Shown: positions 19,351 to 29,410, counted from the first letter of the stretch. The stretch: DNA of 29,981 nucleotides from Cudoniella acicularis (GCA_013054445.1 JAAMPI010000628.1:1-29981), one strand, 5' to 3'. Translations and numbers: made by a program. The notes: generated by a model not told the origin, from the letters alone.

Positions 19351-19638
19351 ACCCCTAGTCTCGGGACTAGCTAATTATATAACTATATCAAATTATACTA
19401 TTTTACTTAGTATTTTTATAATTATAGATATACTTTAAATATTATTATATAATATATATAACATATTCTTTTTATCTTATCTTTATTTTTCTTTTCTAAT
19501 AAAACTAATTATAAACTATTATAGTAGTATAGAAGGACAAATATAGCCTAAAAGAGAGGGAGTTCAAATAGATATTAATTTAACTTAAGAAGAGAAAGCT
19601 ATTCTGCCTAAGAACACGTCTTTTATTCTTCTTCGCGT

Positions 19639-19667
19639 AGGTCACGTATCTACGAACTACGTGACCT
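19639..19667. repeat. Perfect inverted repeat, 10-bp arms
   Basis: AGGTCACGTA at 19639-19648 and its exact reverse complement TACGTGACCT at 19658-19667, separated by 9 bp. It may be part of a transposon end in the AT-rich island. Confidence 0.8.
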
Positions 19668-19720
19668 AGTACTAGCACTAGTACTAGTATCCCTGCTATA
19701 GTAGGGAAAGCTGCTACTTG

Positions 19721-20045
19721 TTATAGACCTAGTTCGACGCTAGGATAGATTGACTTAATAATAGTCGACTTAATAACTTAATTCGACGCTCGTCGATTTA
19801 ATAACTTAACGACTAACCNAATAACTCACTATCNAGGGGAGTCGCTTACGGACTACTTCGCTTACTAGCGACTATTTNTATAGTTAAATAGAGCTTCTCC
19901 CTCCGGGAGAACCTCTTCTTCTCTCCTTAGTTTAGTCTCTTCGATAATATAGTACCTTCTTATAAATACGTCCCTACGTAACGTTAGGGCCCTAGTGCCT
20001 TTATAGAGCCGTAACAAGCGCTAAGGCGTCGAACTAGGTCTATAA
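19721..20045. repeat. Pair of 20-bp inverted repeats, 325 bp apart end to end
   Basis: TTATAGACCTAGTTCGACGC at 19721-19740 has its exact reverse complement at 20026-20045. The intervening sequence is AT-rich with ambiguous bases and no coding. It may be a small non-autonomous DNA element or two inverted fragments of one repeat. A target-site duplication is not clear. Confidence 0.6.
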
Positions 20046-20919
20046 TAATAATAAGTAATCTATATTTAAAATCCTAGCTTAATAAACCTTATATAGCTTA
20101 TATTATTACTATTCTAAATTTCTAGGGTTAGATTTAGGGTAACTTAGGGTTAAAATCTTTAAACTTATATAATTAAATAACTATTAACTATTTATAACTA
20201 AAACTAAAACTATATATACTTTATATAGCCTAGATTAAGTCTTTAAAATATTAGGGTTTAAACCCTTTAAGAAATAGAGAGTACTAAAGGCTTAAAAAAA
20301 TCTTTAATACTTTCCTAATAAAAGCTCTTAAAATCCTTAGAGGGTTCTAAGTCGTAGAGTATAGGTAAGAAGGGGGGACGTAAGATACCGTTATAGACGA
20401 TAAAAAGGTACGATAGGCTATAAGAAAACCAAATCGACATAAGGCGACAGATAGAGCTTAGGTTTTTGTCTATAGAGGCTCTAGCCCTAGCGGTTTCCTA
20501 AGGATTATAACTTAATAGAGACCCCGTATAGCCCTTAGGCCGTATCGGTATAAAAATAATAATAATAATAGCTAATATAAATTCTAGGCTTAAAACCTAT
20601 TAAGATTCCTAATATATATTAAATAAAATAAAAATAACTAATAATATTTAAGATATATCTTTTTAATAAAAGTCTAAGTATATATAGCCTTAGAAAAGTA
20701 TTAATAAGGTCTAAAGCTGATTAAGTAAGACTAATAATTACTTATTCCTGATATATTTAAACCGATTTATTTAAAAGTCTTAAATAATATAATAAGTCTT
20801 AAATATAATAATATTTATATTTCTACGAAAAGAATACTATAAAAACCGAACCCTTTGTTATAAATCCGCCTAATAAATATAATTAAGAACTCTGAATTAA
20901 AAGTAAGGCAACTATAAAA

Positions 20920-23682
20920 TCAAAGATCTCTTACTTTTAAAACTCTTTTTAAAGTCTTCTGAAAAGTAAAAATATGCTCCTTCCCTAGCATTATATAATG
21001 CTCTCCCCTAACCTCGTGAAAACCCACCTCCCCCCTCACAAAACCTCTCCACAAACTTAAATGCTCCTGTAGCCACTGCTTCTTACTCGCTGCCACCACC
21101 GCCAGCGGCGTACAATAGAATACATCCATTTTCGCCACTGAGCCAGAAGGCTCGTAATTAACGGCCATGCTCTGGAGCGCATATGCTACGTTCGCCCAAT
21201 TGATTAGAGCGATTGGGGTTAGGGATAATTCGGCCAGGCGACGAGTGTCGGCTCGCGTGAGAATGTTTGCAAAAACTTCTTCTCGGGGCAAGAGATAGAA
21301 CTCAGCAGCTAGATCTTGCGATTGGGCCTCTGTGATGAGCTCGAGAAAGTATGAGAGGTGCAGGATGCACTCTACCCAATTCAGCTGCCTCATGCGGGAC
21401 TTTATATGCGGCGGCAGGTTGAAGACTCCTAGGAATCCGACTTCGTCGCCGTTACTTTCTAGGATCTTGGAGATTTCGAAAGCGAGCATCGAGCCGTAAC
21501 TGTAGCCCGCTAGCAAGTAGGGCCCTTGAGGCTGGCGGCGTTTGATGGCAGCGTGGTAGGTGTATATTGCGTCGTTGATGTCGGTGAAATACGACTCGTT
21601 TTTGCTGAAGCCGCGGGCACGGAATGCGTAGATGGGCCGGTCGGGGAAGTATTTTGCTAGATTTAAGAAGACGAGGACTTCCCCGACACCGGGGTGCACG
21701 AGCCAGAGGGGGTTTTTGGTGCCGTGCGGCTGGATGGTGACGACGGGTTCATATTCCTGCTTCGTCGATGACTTCTCGAGGGCTGTGACCAAGGAGCGGA
21801 TAGTCGGATTGGTCATGAGAGTAATTATTGGTATTGGAGAGGTCAAATCCAAATGCTCTTCGATATTGCGTTTCAGGCTGATTAGCTCGATGGATGTTAT
21901 GCCTGTTGTGAAGATTGGTGTCGTGACATCGAAACTCCCATCTTCTATCTGGAGAGCATTGGAAAAGACCCCCAAAAGAAGTTCTTCCGTCTGATTTCTG
22001 GGTTTTTGATTGTGTAATGTCTTGTGAAGTGACATCCTCTCCTTGCTAAGTTCTTCGTATACTGCATAATCGCCCCTCTCAAAAGCCTGCTTGATTTTTG
22101 TTCGTGAAATTTTGCCTAGGGTGGACTTTTGAAGTACATTACCATCAAGAGGTAGGGGTTCCGGTCGTGCACCTGTTTGCATCATCACGATCGTAATAAT
22201 TGCATTCAAGGTGTCAAGATGAGCAGTCGTGTTTTGAGAATCATACGCTGGGAGGAATATCACATAAATCTTTTCCGTTTGAATACTAGAGCGCAGCGAG
22301 GAGAAGCAAACTGTAAAGCTGCTTGTTACGCCGGGAATTCGGGCGTCCTCAATAGCGGATTCGATTTCTTCCGGATTGTATTTTACTCCGTTGACAATTA
22401 GTGTGTCTTTTTTCCGTCCCATAAGGATGAGATGCCCTGACGAATCGATGAGAGCACGATCGCCAGTTCTGAACCATCCATCTTTAGTAAATGCTTCTGC
22501 TGTTGTCGGTTCATTGTTGAAGTATTCTTTGAACACCACGGGGCCTGTGACTTCAAGATCCCCGACTTCATTCACACCTAAAGATCCTTTGTCAGAGGTG
22601 ACCCGCATTTCCACCCCAGGCATACAATGACCCACAGAAGCAAATTCGAAGTCATTCACAATGTCATAAGTTGGGAAATTGGTATTGAAGATTGACCCAG
22701 CACATGTTTCGGTCATGCCAAAGCCAGGAACAATCGTCCGTTCCGGAGCGCCATACTTAGTCAAAAGACTTGATACCGCAGCACAAGTCTCAGTTACGTT
22801 TGCCTCGCCACCAGATGCAAGATATCGAAGACAGCTCAAGTCCCAATTCGCTGGCGCATCCATCTTCTCTAACGATTTTCGTAGCCGTGAGAGGAAGAAA
22901 TTTGGTGCAAAAGTCCTGGAAACACGGTGTTGGTCTATGAGATGGAGGAATTCTACCGGATTCGTGATGATATCGGCAGCGTGGACATGAATTTGATCTA
23001 CACCGACGAAAAGCGCTTGTAGGTGTATTTCCACAATACTGGCAACGTGATCTAGAGCGATCCAGTTAAAGAATGAACCGTCGTTGGGTAGCTGAATGAC
23101 AGAGAACTTGCCAGCCAATGCGACTAGAATCTGACCGTGACTCAAGCACACTGCCTTCGCATTGCCAGTGCTTCCGGACGTGAGCATGAGGAGTGCCGTA
23201 TTTTCAGGAGATGGCGCTTCGAGCGTATCATCTAAAACACTCCTGGGATTCGTCTTTTCGAGAGACTCTACCGTGATGGGCCGCAGAAACTCTTGACCAG
23301 AGAACTGATCAAGTGACCTCTCGCTGGTGATACACAAAGGATCCTTCAACATCTTTGACAGATGCTCAATATGAAGAATTCTATGGCCTGAGTTATTTGA
23401 AAATGGGGTAGACATAGCAGGTATACACCCGGCGTATAGAGAAGCCCAAAACCAGATGATTCCGTTAAGATGGTCGCTCAAATGAAGTAGGACCACGTTG
23501 CCAGTATGGAAGTTGTCCAAGGAGCGAAGAAGGGCGCATTTTTGTCGAGCTTCATGTAGAATTGCCGGGTATATCAACACTGTCGGGCTTTGGGTATCAC
23601 CTAAAGGGTAGGTGACAATTTTTCGATTGCTAACATTCTCCACTGACCACTCCAGAAGTTGTTGAAGGTTTTGGAAGCGCAT
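20920..23682 (-). CDS. NRPS-like synthetase, A-T-TE (aryl-pyruvate dimerising type)
   Basis: A single exon of 920 codons from the ATG at 23682; an in-frame ATG at 23724 would add 14 residues. The adenylation domain (about 1-540) has LTSGSTGNAK at 167-176, NWIALDHVASIVEIH, a TFAPNFFL block, GFGMTETCAG, WFRTGD near 403-408, GRKKDTLIVNG, and the A10 Lys in KSTLGK near 524. The carrier domain has GITSIEL with phosphopantetheine Ser near 597. The thioesterase has GYSYG with nucleophile Ser near 728, and GEHYIML with His near 895. There is no condensation domain. This A-T-TE plan and length match fungal synthetases such as those for terrequinone, atromentin, microperfuranone and butyrolactone cores. 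Those enzymes activate phenyl- or indole-pyruvates and fuse two of them. Product is inferred, not shown. It faces the O-methyltransferase head to head. Its last codons enter the AT-rich island. Confidence 0.92.
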   Translation of the reverse strand: MRFQNLQQLLEWSVENVSNRKIVTYPLGDTQSPTVLIYPAILHEARQKCALLRSLDNFHTGNVVLLHLSDHLNGIIWFWASLYAGCIPAMSTPFSNNSGHRILHIEHLSKMLKDPLCITSERSLDQFSGQEFLRPITVESLEKTNPRSVLDDTLEAPSPENTALLMLTSGSTGNAKAVCLSHGQILVALAGKFSVIQLPNDGSFFNWIALDHVASIVEIHLQALFVGVDQIHVHAADIITNPVEFLHLIDQHRVSRTFAPNFFLSRLRKSLEKMDAPANWDLSCLRYLASGGEANVTETCAAVSSLLTKYGAPERTIVPGFGMTETCAGSIFNTNFPTYDIVNDFEFASVGHCMPGVEMRVTSDKGSLGVNEVGDLEVTGPVVFKEYFNNEPTTAEAFTKDGWFRTGDRALIDSSGHLILMGRKKDTLIVNGVKYNPEEIESAIEDARIPGVTSSFTVCFSSLRSSIQTEKIYVIFLPAYDSQNTTAHLDTLNAIITIVMMQTGARPEPLPLDGNVLQKSTLGKISRTKIKQAFERGDYAVYEELSKERMSLHKTLHNQKPRNQTEELLLGVFSNALQIEDGSFDVTTPIFTTGITSIELISLKRNIEEHLDLTSPIPIITLMTNPTIRSLVTALEKSSTKQEYEPVVTIQPHGTKNPLWLVHPGVGEVLVFLNLAKYFPDRPIYAFRARGFSKNESYFTDINDAIYTYHAAIKRRQPQGPYLLAGYSYGSMLAFEISKILESNGDEVGFLGVFNLPPHIKSRMRQLNWVECILHLSYFLELITEAQSQDLAAEFYLLPREEVFANILTRADTRRLAELSLTPIALINWANVAYALQSMAVNYEPSGSVAKMDVFYCTPLAVVAASKKQWLQEHLSLWRGFVRGEVGFHEVRGEHYIMLGKEHIFTFQKTLKRVLKVRDL

Positions 23683-23828
23683 TTTGATTGAGATTATACA
23701 AAAATGCGTCCTGATTTGACGCAAAAATGGTAGGAAGGGGGCCGATATATGGTTTCACTCGTACCCAGTTTATTTTCCCTCCCATTCTCTCACTCAAATG
23801 TGCTCCTAATCTTCCTCGGGTAGTCGAA
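23683..23828. promoter_or_regulatory. Shared divergent promoter of synthetase and O-methyltransferase
   Basis: The two start codons point away from each other, 146 bp apart, so both genes must draw on this segment for expression. It holds an inverted repeat TGCGTC-N7-GACGCA at 23705-23723 and a CT-rich stretch (TTCCCTCCCATTCTCTCACT) on the methyltransferase side. Inverted triplet-like motifs of this type can be sites for Zn2Cys6 dimers, but no such regulator is in the window, so the binding-site reading is a guess. Confidence 0.6.
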
Positions 23829-25330
23829 ATGGATGCAAACAAGTCCCTCCCGCGAATTATCCAGCTTGCTACCATCATCAGCTTCTCCGTGGCTAAGATC
23901 CAGGAAAGCCTTGATAACCAAGGCGCACCCTCGCCTTCCTTTGACGAGCATGCCCCCCCTCTTCCGGTGGACATTGATGAAGCTCAAAACGCCGTTCTTG
24001 ATGCAACAACAGAGCTGCATGACCTGCTTACAGAACCATTGAACATTCTACATCGATCGGCTAGAGTATGTTTGTTCCGAATTAATAGACTTAATCAATT
24101 GCACAGTAGCTGACACTGTCAATTTAACAGAGTGACAAGTCAGCTTGTCTGCAAGTCATTGCTCACTTCGACATTGCGAAGCTTATACCGCCAGGTGATC
24201 GACTCTCATTTGCGGAAATTGCCAAGCAGACGCCACTGACGGAGCAAATGGTTGGCCGTATTATCCGTCATGCTGTTACGATGCGTATTTTTCATGAGCC
24301 GGAACCTGGAATAGTAGCACACACGAAAGCATCGAGGATGCTGGCGAATCCGGATATAAGAGACTGGACGCGAGCTGGTACCGAGGAATTGGGCCCTGCG
24401 GGCGGAAAAGTAAGGGTACCCGCGTCTAAGATAAAACAGGCTATTGATGATTTTCTTCTAGCTGGCAGATGCCCTTGAAAAGTGGCCGGGCTCGCAAGAG
24501 CCAAACGAAACGGTATTACATTGCCCTCCATTCTTTGCAAACCTACGCTGATCGTTTTTCACAGGGTTTTTCTCTGGCAAATAACACGACAGGCTCGATC
24601 TACGATATTATTGCGAAAAGTCCAGAACGAGCTGTCCGATTTGCAACCGCAATGAAGGTGATGACTTCGAGGCCTGGGTTTGACCTATCTTACGCCACAG
24701 ACTTCTATGATTGGGCGTCGCTGGGCCAAGCCCAAGTTGTTGATATCGGCGGAGCCAAGGGTCACTTCGCGCTAGCACTCGCAAAACGATACAGTGATCT
24801 CCGTATCATTGTGCAAGACATGGCCAAAGTGGTCGAGAATGCTGATGCAGAAAGCTTAGGAGAGAGAGTTCGCTTCATGTCTCATGACTTGTTTGATCCC
24901 CAGACCGTTTGTGCTGATGTGTTTTTCTTCCGTTGGGTTTTCCATAATTGGCCAGATCAGTATTGTATTCGGATCCTCAAGGCACAAGTGCCGGCGCTGA
25001 GATATGGGGCAAGGCTCATTGTACAAGAAGCGTTTATGCCGGAGACAGGAACCAGAGCCTACTGGGAAGAAAAAGACTTCAGGTACGTAACTTTGTGTTT
25101 CCAAACTCCTAAAAGAACTTTAGTCTGACAATTCTTCATCGCACAATAGGGCGTTAGATCTGGAGATGGCCTATACCTTCAACGCTCGAGAAAGGACCTT
25201 AGCTGACTGGAAAGCCTTATTTGAAGAGGCCGACCCGGCATTTAAGCTTAGGAATGTCATTGAACCCAAGGGCTCCGCTATGAGCATTCTCGAGTTTGTG
25301 TGGGAGGGTGCGAAGGAGCCAGTAACCTGA
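23829..25330 (+). CDS. SAM-dependent O-methyltransferase (COMT-like, fungal secondary metabolism)
   Basis: Five exons (23829-24065, 24131-24409, 24462-24512, 24565-25082, 25150-25330) join in phase to 421 residues. The introns are 65, 52, 52 and 67 nt, all GT-AG. The N-terminal part (about 1-185) is the dimerisation/winged-helix-like region of this family. The SAM site is VVDIGGAKGHFALALAK near 248, with the acidic VQDM after strand 2. RVRFMSHDLFDP and FRWVFHNWPD follow; the His of the latter (near 316) is the expected catalytic base. LIVQEAFMPETG and WKALFEEA complete the fold. The family, which includes sterigmatocystin O-methyltransferase, transfers methyl from SAM to a phenolic or enolic hydroxyl of a small molecule. 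Its placement beside the A-T-TE synthetase suggests it methylates that product. An ATG at 23727 would extend the N-terminus by 34 residues but looks less likely. The gene appears intact. Confidence 0.92.
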
Positions 25331-25796
25331 GCTTGTCGCAAAAAACATGTCCGCCTTAGTCCTCATGCATGCAAGCCGCCATCGCCTAGTTTCGCGGCTG
25401 CGATATCTCTGCCCAAACGCTCATTAAATACTTGATCTTCAACTTAAACACATCAAATAATTCCCATGCCGTACGCTGCCATGCTTATCTTCGATCGTAT
25501 GAAACTTATATAAGATTATACCAGACCAGCAAATGACAATACATATATCGGTCGTTCTTCTCTAATAACCAGCAACGTGCTGGTGAAAATAATAATCCAG
25601 AAGTATATGTCACTTATGAAATAGGACACGAACATGCCTATGCCCACCATTAAGGATGAACGAAATATGAAAAAAAAAAAATTTAAACAAATCATCAAAC
25701 TTTCATAGCGGCCGAGACATATCTGTGGATTGTCCCGATCATATATTCATCTCTAAAGTGAATCACCGATATTGACCTTATTGCGTAGTATCATAG
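25331..25796. other. Convergent 3' flank, no gene
   Basis: About 470 bp between the stop codons of the methyltransferase and the DUF924 gene, which converge. It is AT-rich towards the right, with an A-run at about 25670. It should hold the 3' UTRs of both genes. No feature beyond that is supported. Confidence 0.5.
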
Positions 25797-26372
25797 CTAA
25801 AGCTTCTGCACATGTTCTTTCAAAAACTGTTCCTCGGCCTCGGTGTTCTCCCGTCCCAACAGGGCATTCCTCGTGGGGTACCTTCCAAACCGCTCCAACT
25901 GCTGCATGTGCCTCTTCGAAGCCGCAATGCCTAAATCAACCCATTCGTGTTCCTCGGTGCTCACACATCTTGCCTTTAGGGCTTCAAACAGGCAGCGCGC
26001 CGCGATTACTGAGATCAAGCTTTCATGGTGTAGCAGCGGCATGTAGAACGCCGACGCCTGGATGACAGTGACCTGCTTGTCGAAGTCTCGGGCGATGGCC
26101 TTCGTGACGGTCTCCCACGCCTTCCCATCAGCGCTGAAAGCGTCGGGCGAGCCACGGAAGATGTTCCGTGAGAATTGGTCCAGCAGAACGACCAAGGCGA
26201 GGCTGGCTTCTGGCTCGGTAGCCCAATCGTCCAGCTCGTTGCGGCGGGCCTTCAGGACGATATCCTCGAACTCGGATTTCATTTGGGCGTCAAGACCTTC
26301 AGGAGCAATGATCCATTCCATGGGCTTGCGGTTGAACCAGAAGGCCACAACACGCTTGGCGTCTGAATTCAT
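25797..26372 (-). CDS. DUF924 family protein (TPR-like)
   Basis: An intronless 191-residue protein from the ATG at 26372 to a TAG at 25797. It begins MNSDAKRVVAFWFNRKP and has the hallmark blocks of DUF924 (PF06041): AFWF near the start, LVVLLDQFSRNIFRGSPDAF in the middle, FYMPLLHHES, and LERFGRYPTRNALLGRENT near the C-terminus. Length matches the family, which is found in bacteria and fungi and folds as a TPR-like helical bundle. The biochemical role is not known. All blocks are intact, so it is probably functional. It converges on the O-methyltransferase gene and shows no sign of belonging to the metabolite pathway. Confidence 0.92.
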   Translation of the reverse strand: MNSDAKRVVAFWFNRKPMEWIIAPEGLDAQMKSEFEDIVLKARRNELDDWATEPEASLALVVLLDQFSRNIFRGSPDAFSADGKAWETVTKAIARDFDKQVTVIQASAFYMPLLHHESLISVIAARCLFEALKARCVSTEEHEWVDLGIAASKRHMQQLERFGRYPTRNALLGRENTEAEEQFLKEHVQKL

Positions 26373-28514
26373 GATAGGCGAGTGGGAGGCCGTGGAGTGG
26401 TGTCGGATGGCTAATGAGATCGCTTGGGCCTTGAGCAGCTACAGTCTGTGAGTCGCTCTGTTCTAGATACTGCAAGTCCGCAGGCGGTGTCAAGTGAACT
26501 CACTCTAGTGACTGGGCGCCGAAAACAAACACGCATATGCCGTTATGATGTTGCGTGGAAATGAAGCTAGCGCAGCTGCCTGATATTTGAACAAGCAGAC
26601 ACAGCCCACCCCATCACGTGAGATATTTTACCGATGGCCCTTGATTTCGTGTAACCACAATTCAGTGCCGGAGCCCGATAATTATAGCAATATGTCACTG
26701 TATGTGGGTCCAAAGGTGACCCAAGAATAATGCCTTGACTCTTTTAGCATGCATATATACAGCCCCAAAACGGGAAAACGCTAGTGACGTTACTATATGA
26801 CGCCTTGTATTGTGACTAGATCTGCAAGCCTTACTACTGTATGAAATATTGTTTTATACGAAGTACTGGAGGCGACGTTCCCAGGCTTTGGAGCATTTTG
26901 ATGGGCATGTATTAATTTGCTCTCACGGCAAATATAAAAGTGATATATATTGCGGCACATAAAAGTAACCAACAGCATACGGACAACGTACCCCTGATGT
27001 GTCAGCTCGTATGTATGAGATGTAACTCTGGAGACACCCCACGATAATGCCACACCCACGTGTCTGCAAAATACTGAGTGCGAATAGCAGTAGCATAGAA
27101 TCACATCACTCCTATCCCGACCAATTTTGTTGGATGCAACAGCATTGCTGCAATAGTTATTTAAAAGGCATTGATTGATCTGCTCGTCCTTTGATGTTAA
27201 CCCATGCAATGCAAGGAACCCCGCACTTTCTTGGGCCGATCTTTCTCTCATCCGGGAGGCCTCCGCAGGGGCTCAATTGCTTTCGTGGCACGGACCAACA
27301 GTTTGGTGCTGCGAGAATCCAATACGACGCCGTAGAGGCGCGCGAGAAAACCAAGTTTGGAAAACTGTAACACCCCAAACCCATGCGTTCATTTGGAGCA
27401 AAATAACCAGTTAAGGGCCGACTACGAATACACAGCGGCAAAGCAATCGTGAGGCCAAGCATTAAGGCACCGGCGGCCGCACAATGCTGGACTCCCAGAT
27501 CTTATTGCATGCCGGCCATTACCCTCCGCGGACAGGAGTCAGACTGCAACCCTTCTCTGCTACTCGGCGATCTGTACCATGCGCGATGCGATGATCCCAC
27601 AGGCACCCTTTCCCAACGTTAACACCTGCGGCTCTATCACGTAAGCAACGTCCGGTAGAATGTCTGTAAGAGACTCACCGAGTATGCACTTGTCCGAAAG
27701 TCCAGTGCATAGTTTTACTCTCCGCTAATTACGGCTGCAGTGCTTGGATACCTACTTTCATCCCCTCCTCGGCATTTCCTCACCGTGACCGCCTACGGCT
27801 GGCCTATCTTTGGCTCGAGGAGATCTCCGCATCCTTCCGGTTCCTTATTGGAAATCCTCATCCTATCCCGACCCCAATGGCACCTCTTCCAAGAAGTAGA
27901 ACTAGCAAGATTTCAAGGGATTTGCTAACAGCCCTGTCTGATTTATCTCAAGGTCCACGAAGAACAAATCAGCATTTGGAAAGACCAAAGGTTTGGAAAC
28001 GTCCTACAGAGCATAGTCCCCAATGAAAAATTCGAATACCTGCCCTCCGTTGTGTCCCCTCCGCGCAGCTCCACTTGACCCTTCTTCGTCTTAGTTTATT
28101 CCTGCTTGATTTTAATAACTTCAGCGTTTTGATGTTCTATCTCAGCCCCAGCGAGCTACTAACGAAGCGCAAAGCTCCGCCGTCACTTCTAACCCAAGTT
28201 CCTACTTGTGTATGTAACCTTAGCTGGAAAGAGCAGAAAACAAGACGAGGAGGACGTGGAGGACGTGGAAACTACCCAACGCATACATTCGGTGCATCAC
28301 AAGCCACAGGCTATCACTGACGTACTAACAAAAATTCATCAGTGGCCTCTCAACGGTCAAATCTTCACCTTAGGTATACTGACAGCCCTATACACTTCCA
28401 ATGCACGCACGCCTGATGTGAAACTATACTGTAGCACTTTCTCAGTATCCCCAAACCCATATTCATTTCCACAATGCCACATGCCCATCCCAAACTCCAA
28501 CTACGCCCACAATG
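26373..28514. other. Long stretch without a supportable gene
   Basis: About 2.1 kb of ordinary composition. Minus-strand frames at 26793-27251 and 27157-27462 are open for 100-150 codons but show no motif and overlap each other. A plus-strand segment near 27740-28079 could be a two-exon remnant: a donor after LFQE near 27897, a GCTAAC branch site, then a frame with WKDQRFGNVLQSIVPNEKF ending TGA near 28078. I do not recognise it and cannot call it a gene. Part of this stretch is the DUF924 promoter. Confidence 0.4.
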
Positions 28515-28718
28515 CTAACAATCTTCTCCACCTAAAGCCCTGTAAAGCTGATCCTCTGTATCATGCAGCAAATCCTCAATCTCCCCGACCTGGTCCGCCG
28601 CGGTCTTGATCTGAGTTTTGAAGAGTGCTGCGGTACTGAGGCGGGCGATGAGGGTGTTTTTGAGGGATTGGGAGGTCGTGGTGACTTCTGCGGCGGAGGC
28701 GTGGTCGTCTACTGTGGG
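28515..28718 (-). pseudogene. C-terminal exon stub of an unrecognised gene
   Basis: A terminal exon of about 67 codons on the minus strand ends at 28515. It includes ASAAEVTTTSQSLKNTLIAR and KTAADQVGEIEDLLHDTEDQ, predicted helical and possibly coiled-coil. It has the C-rich third positions of a real fungal exon. A pyrimidine-rich acceptor (CACACCCACAG) lies just upstream at about 28718. No upstream exon is visible before repeat and AT-rich sequence begins at about 28730-28860, so the 5' part seems lost. I do not recognise the family. Confidence 0.45.
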
Positions 28719-29233
28719 TGTGTAACGTTCTGTTATCACGTGAGATCTCGATGTCACGTGCGTTGGGGTTTACTTAGCCTTAGAAGCGTCAAGCAGGTTC
28801 TGGTAGAGTGTTATCCTAATCAAGTGATGATATTAGAATATAAGTTAAGTACGAAGCTCTAATATAGGAAAGCTATATAGCTATATAGATAGTAGTAGTC
28901 TAAGAGTCTAAGAGTCTAGGAGTCCTGGTTCTGAAGTAGCTCCCTAGATCCTAGACTCTATCATATGACCAAGTCACATGATCTAGGGTCGTGATACTAC
29001 TCCCTATATAGCCTAGCGTAGTCCTATACGCTCTTAAATATCTAGCTATATCCTAATCTAACGACACGTTATTTACGACAATACCTTTAGAGACTATCTA
29101 TAAGCTTAAATAACGTTTAACCCTTACCCGTTATATTAAAGATAATAGTATTACTATAGATCTATATTCCTATTATATAAAAGAGAATATAAAGTATATA
29201 GTTAAAAAGAAAAGAGGCGCTTGTTATATAGGG

Positions 29234-29410
29234 TATTATAGTGGGGTTCTGTGTCACGTGCCGTAGCACGTGACTATATTCATATATATAAGGTCTCTCC
29301 CCCTCTCCTAGAAAAGAATAACAACTATCCTTCTTAGAGATTCGAGTCTTTTAGTTATTAGTTTTATTCTTATATTTTAGAGGCCTCTCGTCCCTCTATA
29401 GTATATAAGG
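29234..29410 (+). repeat. LTR-like dispersed repeat, copy 2 (RIP-mutated)
   Basis: The second copy of the repeat at 6988-7180, in the same orientation. It keeps GGGTTCTGTGTCACGTG, a perfect inverted repeat GTCACGTGC-N4-GCACGTGAC, the TATATAAGG box, TAGAGATTCGAGTCTTTTAG and TTTTAGAGGCCTC. C-to-T and G-to-A changes relative to copy 1 (for example CGTGTATA to CATATATA) mark it as the more decayed copy. It lies immediately 5' of a decayed protein on the same strand and may be the promoter or LTR of that element. Confidence 0.65.

Larger units (their letters stand above)
19351..20919. other. Second AT-rich island, decayed repeats
   Basis: About 1.57 kb of AT-rich sequence without open frames and with ambiguous bases at about 19819-19878. 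Visible structures are an inverted repeat CTAGTACTAG-like cluster near 19670-19690, near-duplicate segments GTCGACTTAATAACTTA and GTCGATTTAATAACTTA near 19762-19810, and a purine run (AGAAGGGGGGACG) at about 20369 of the kind found before a retrotransposon 3' LTR. No coding remnant could be named. It ends at the stop codon of the synthetase gene. Confidence 0.55.

Noticed and set aside
20110..20160. TTAGGG-like repeats (TAGGGTTAGATTTAGGGTAACTT...) suggesting a telomere.
   Set aside because: Only three or four imperfect units inside an AT-rich decayed block, with genes on both sides; not a telomeric array.
26793..27462. Two minus-strand open frames of 101 and 152 codons.
   Set aside because: They overlap each other in different frames, contain no recognisable domain, and have no plausible splicing.
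27740..28079. Possible two-exon small gene on the plus strand.
   Set aside because: A GT-AG pair with a GCTAAC branch site gives a continuous frame, but the intron would be about 42 nt, the product is unrecognised and nothing supports the start; kept only as a note.
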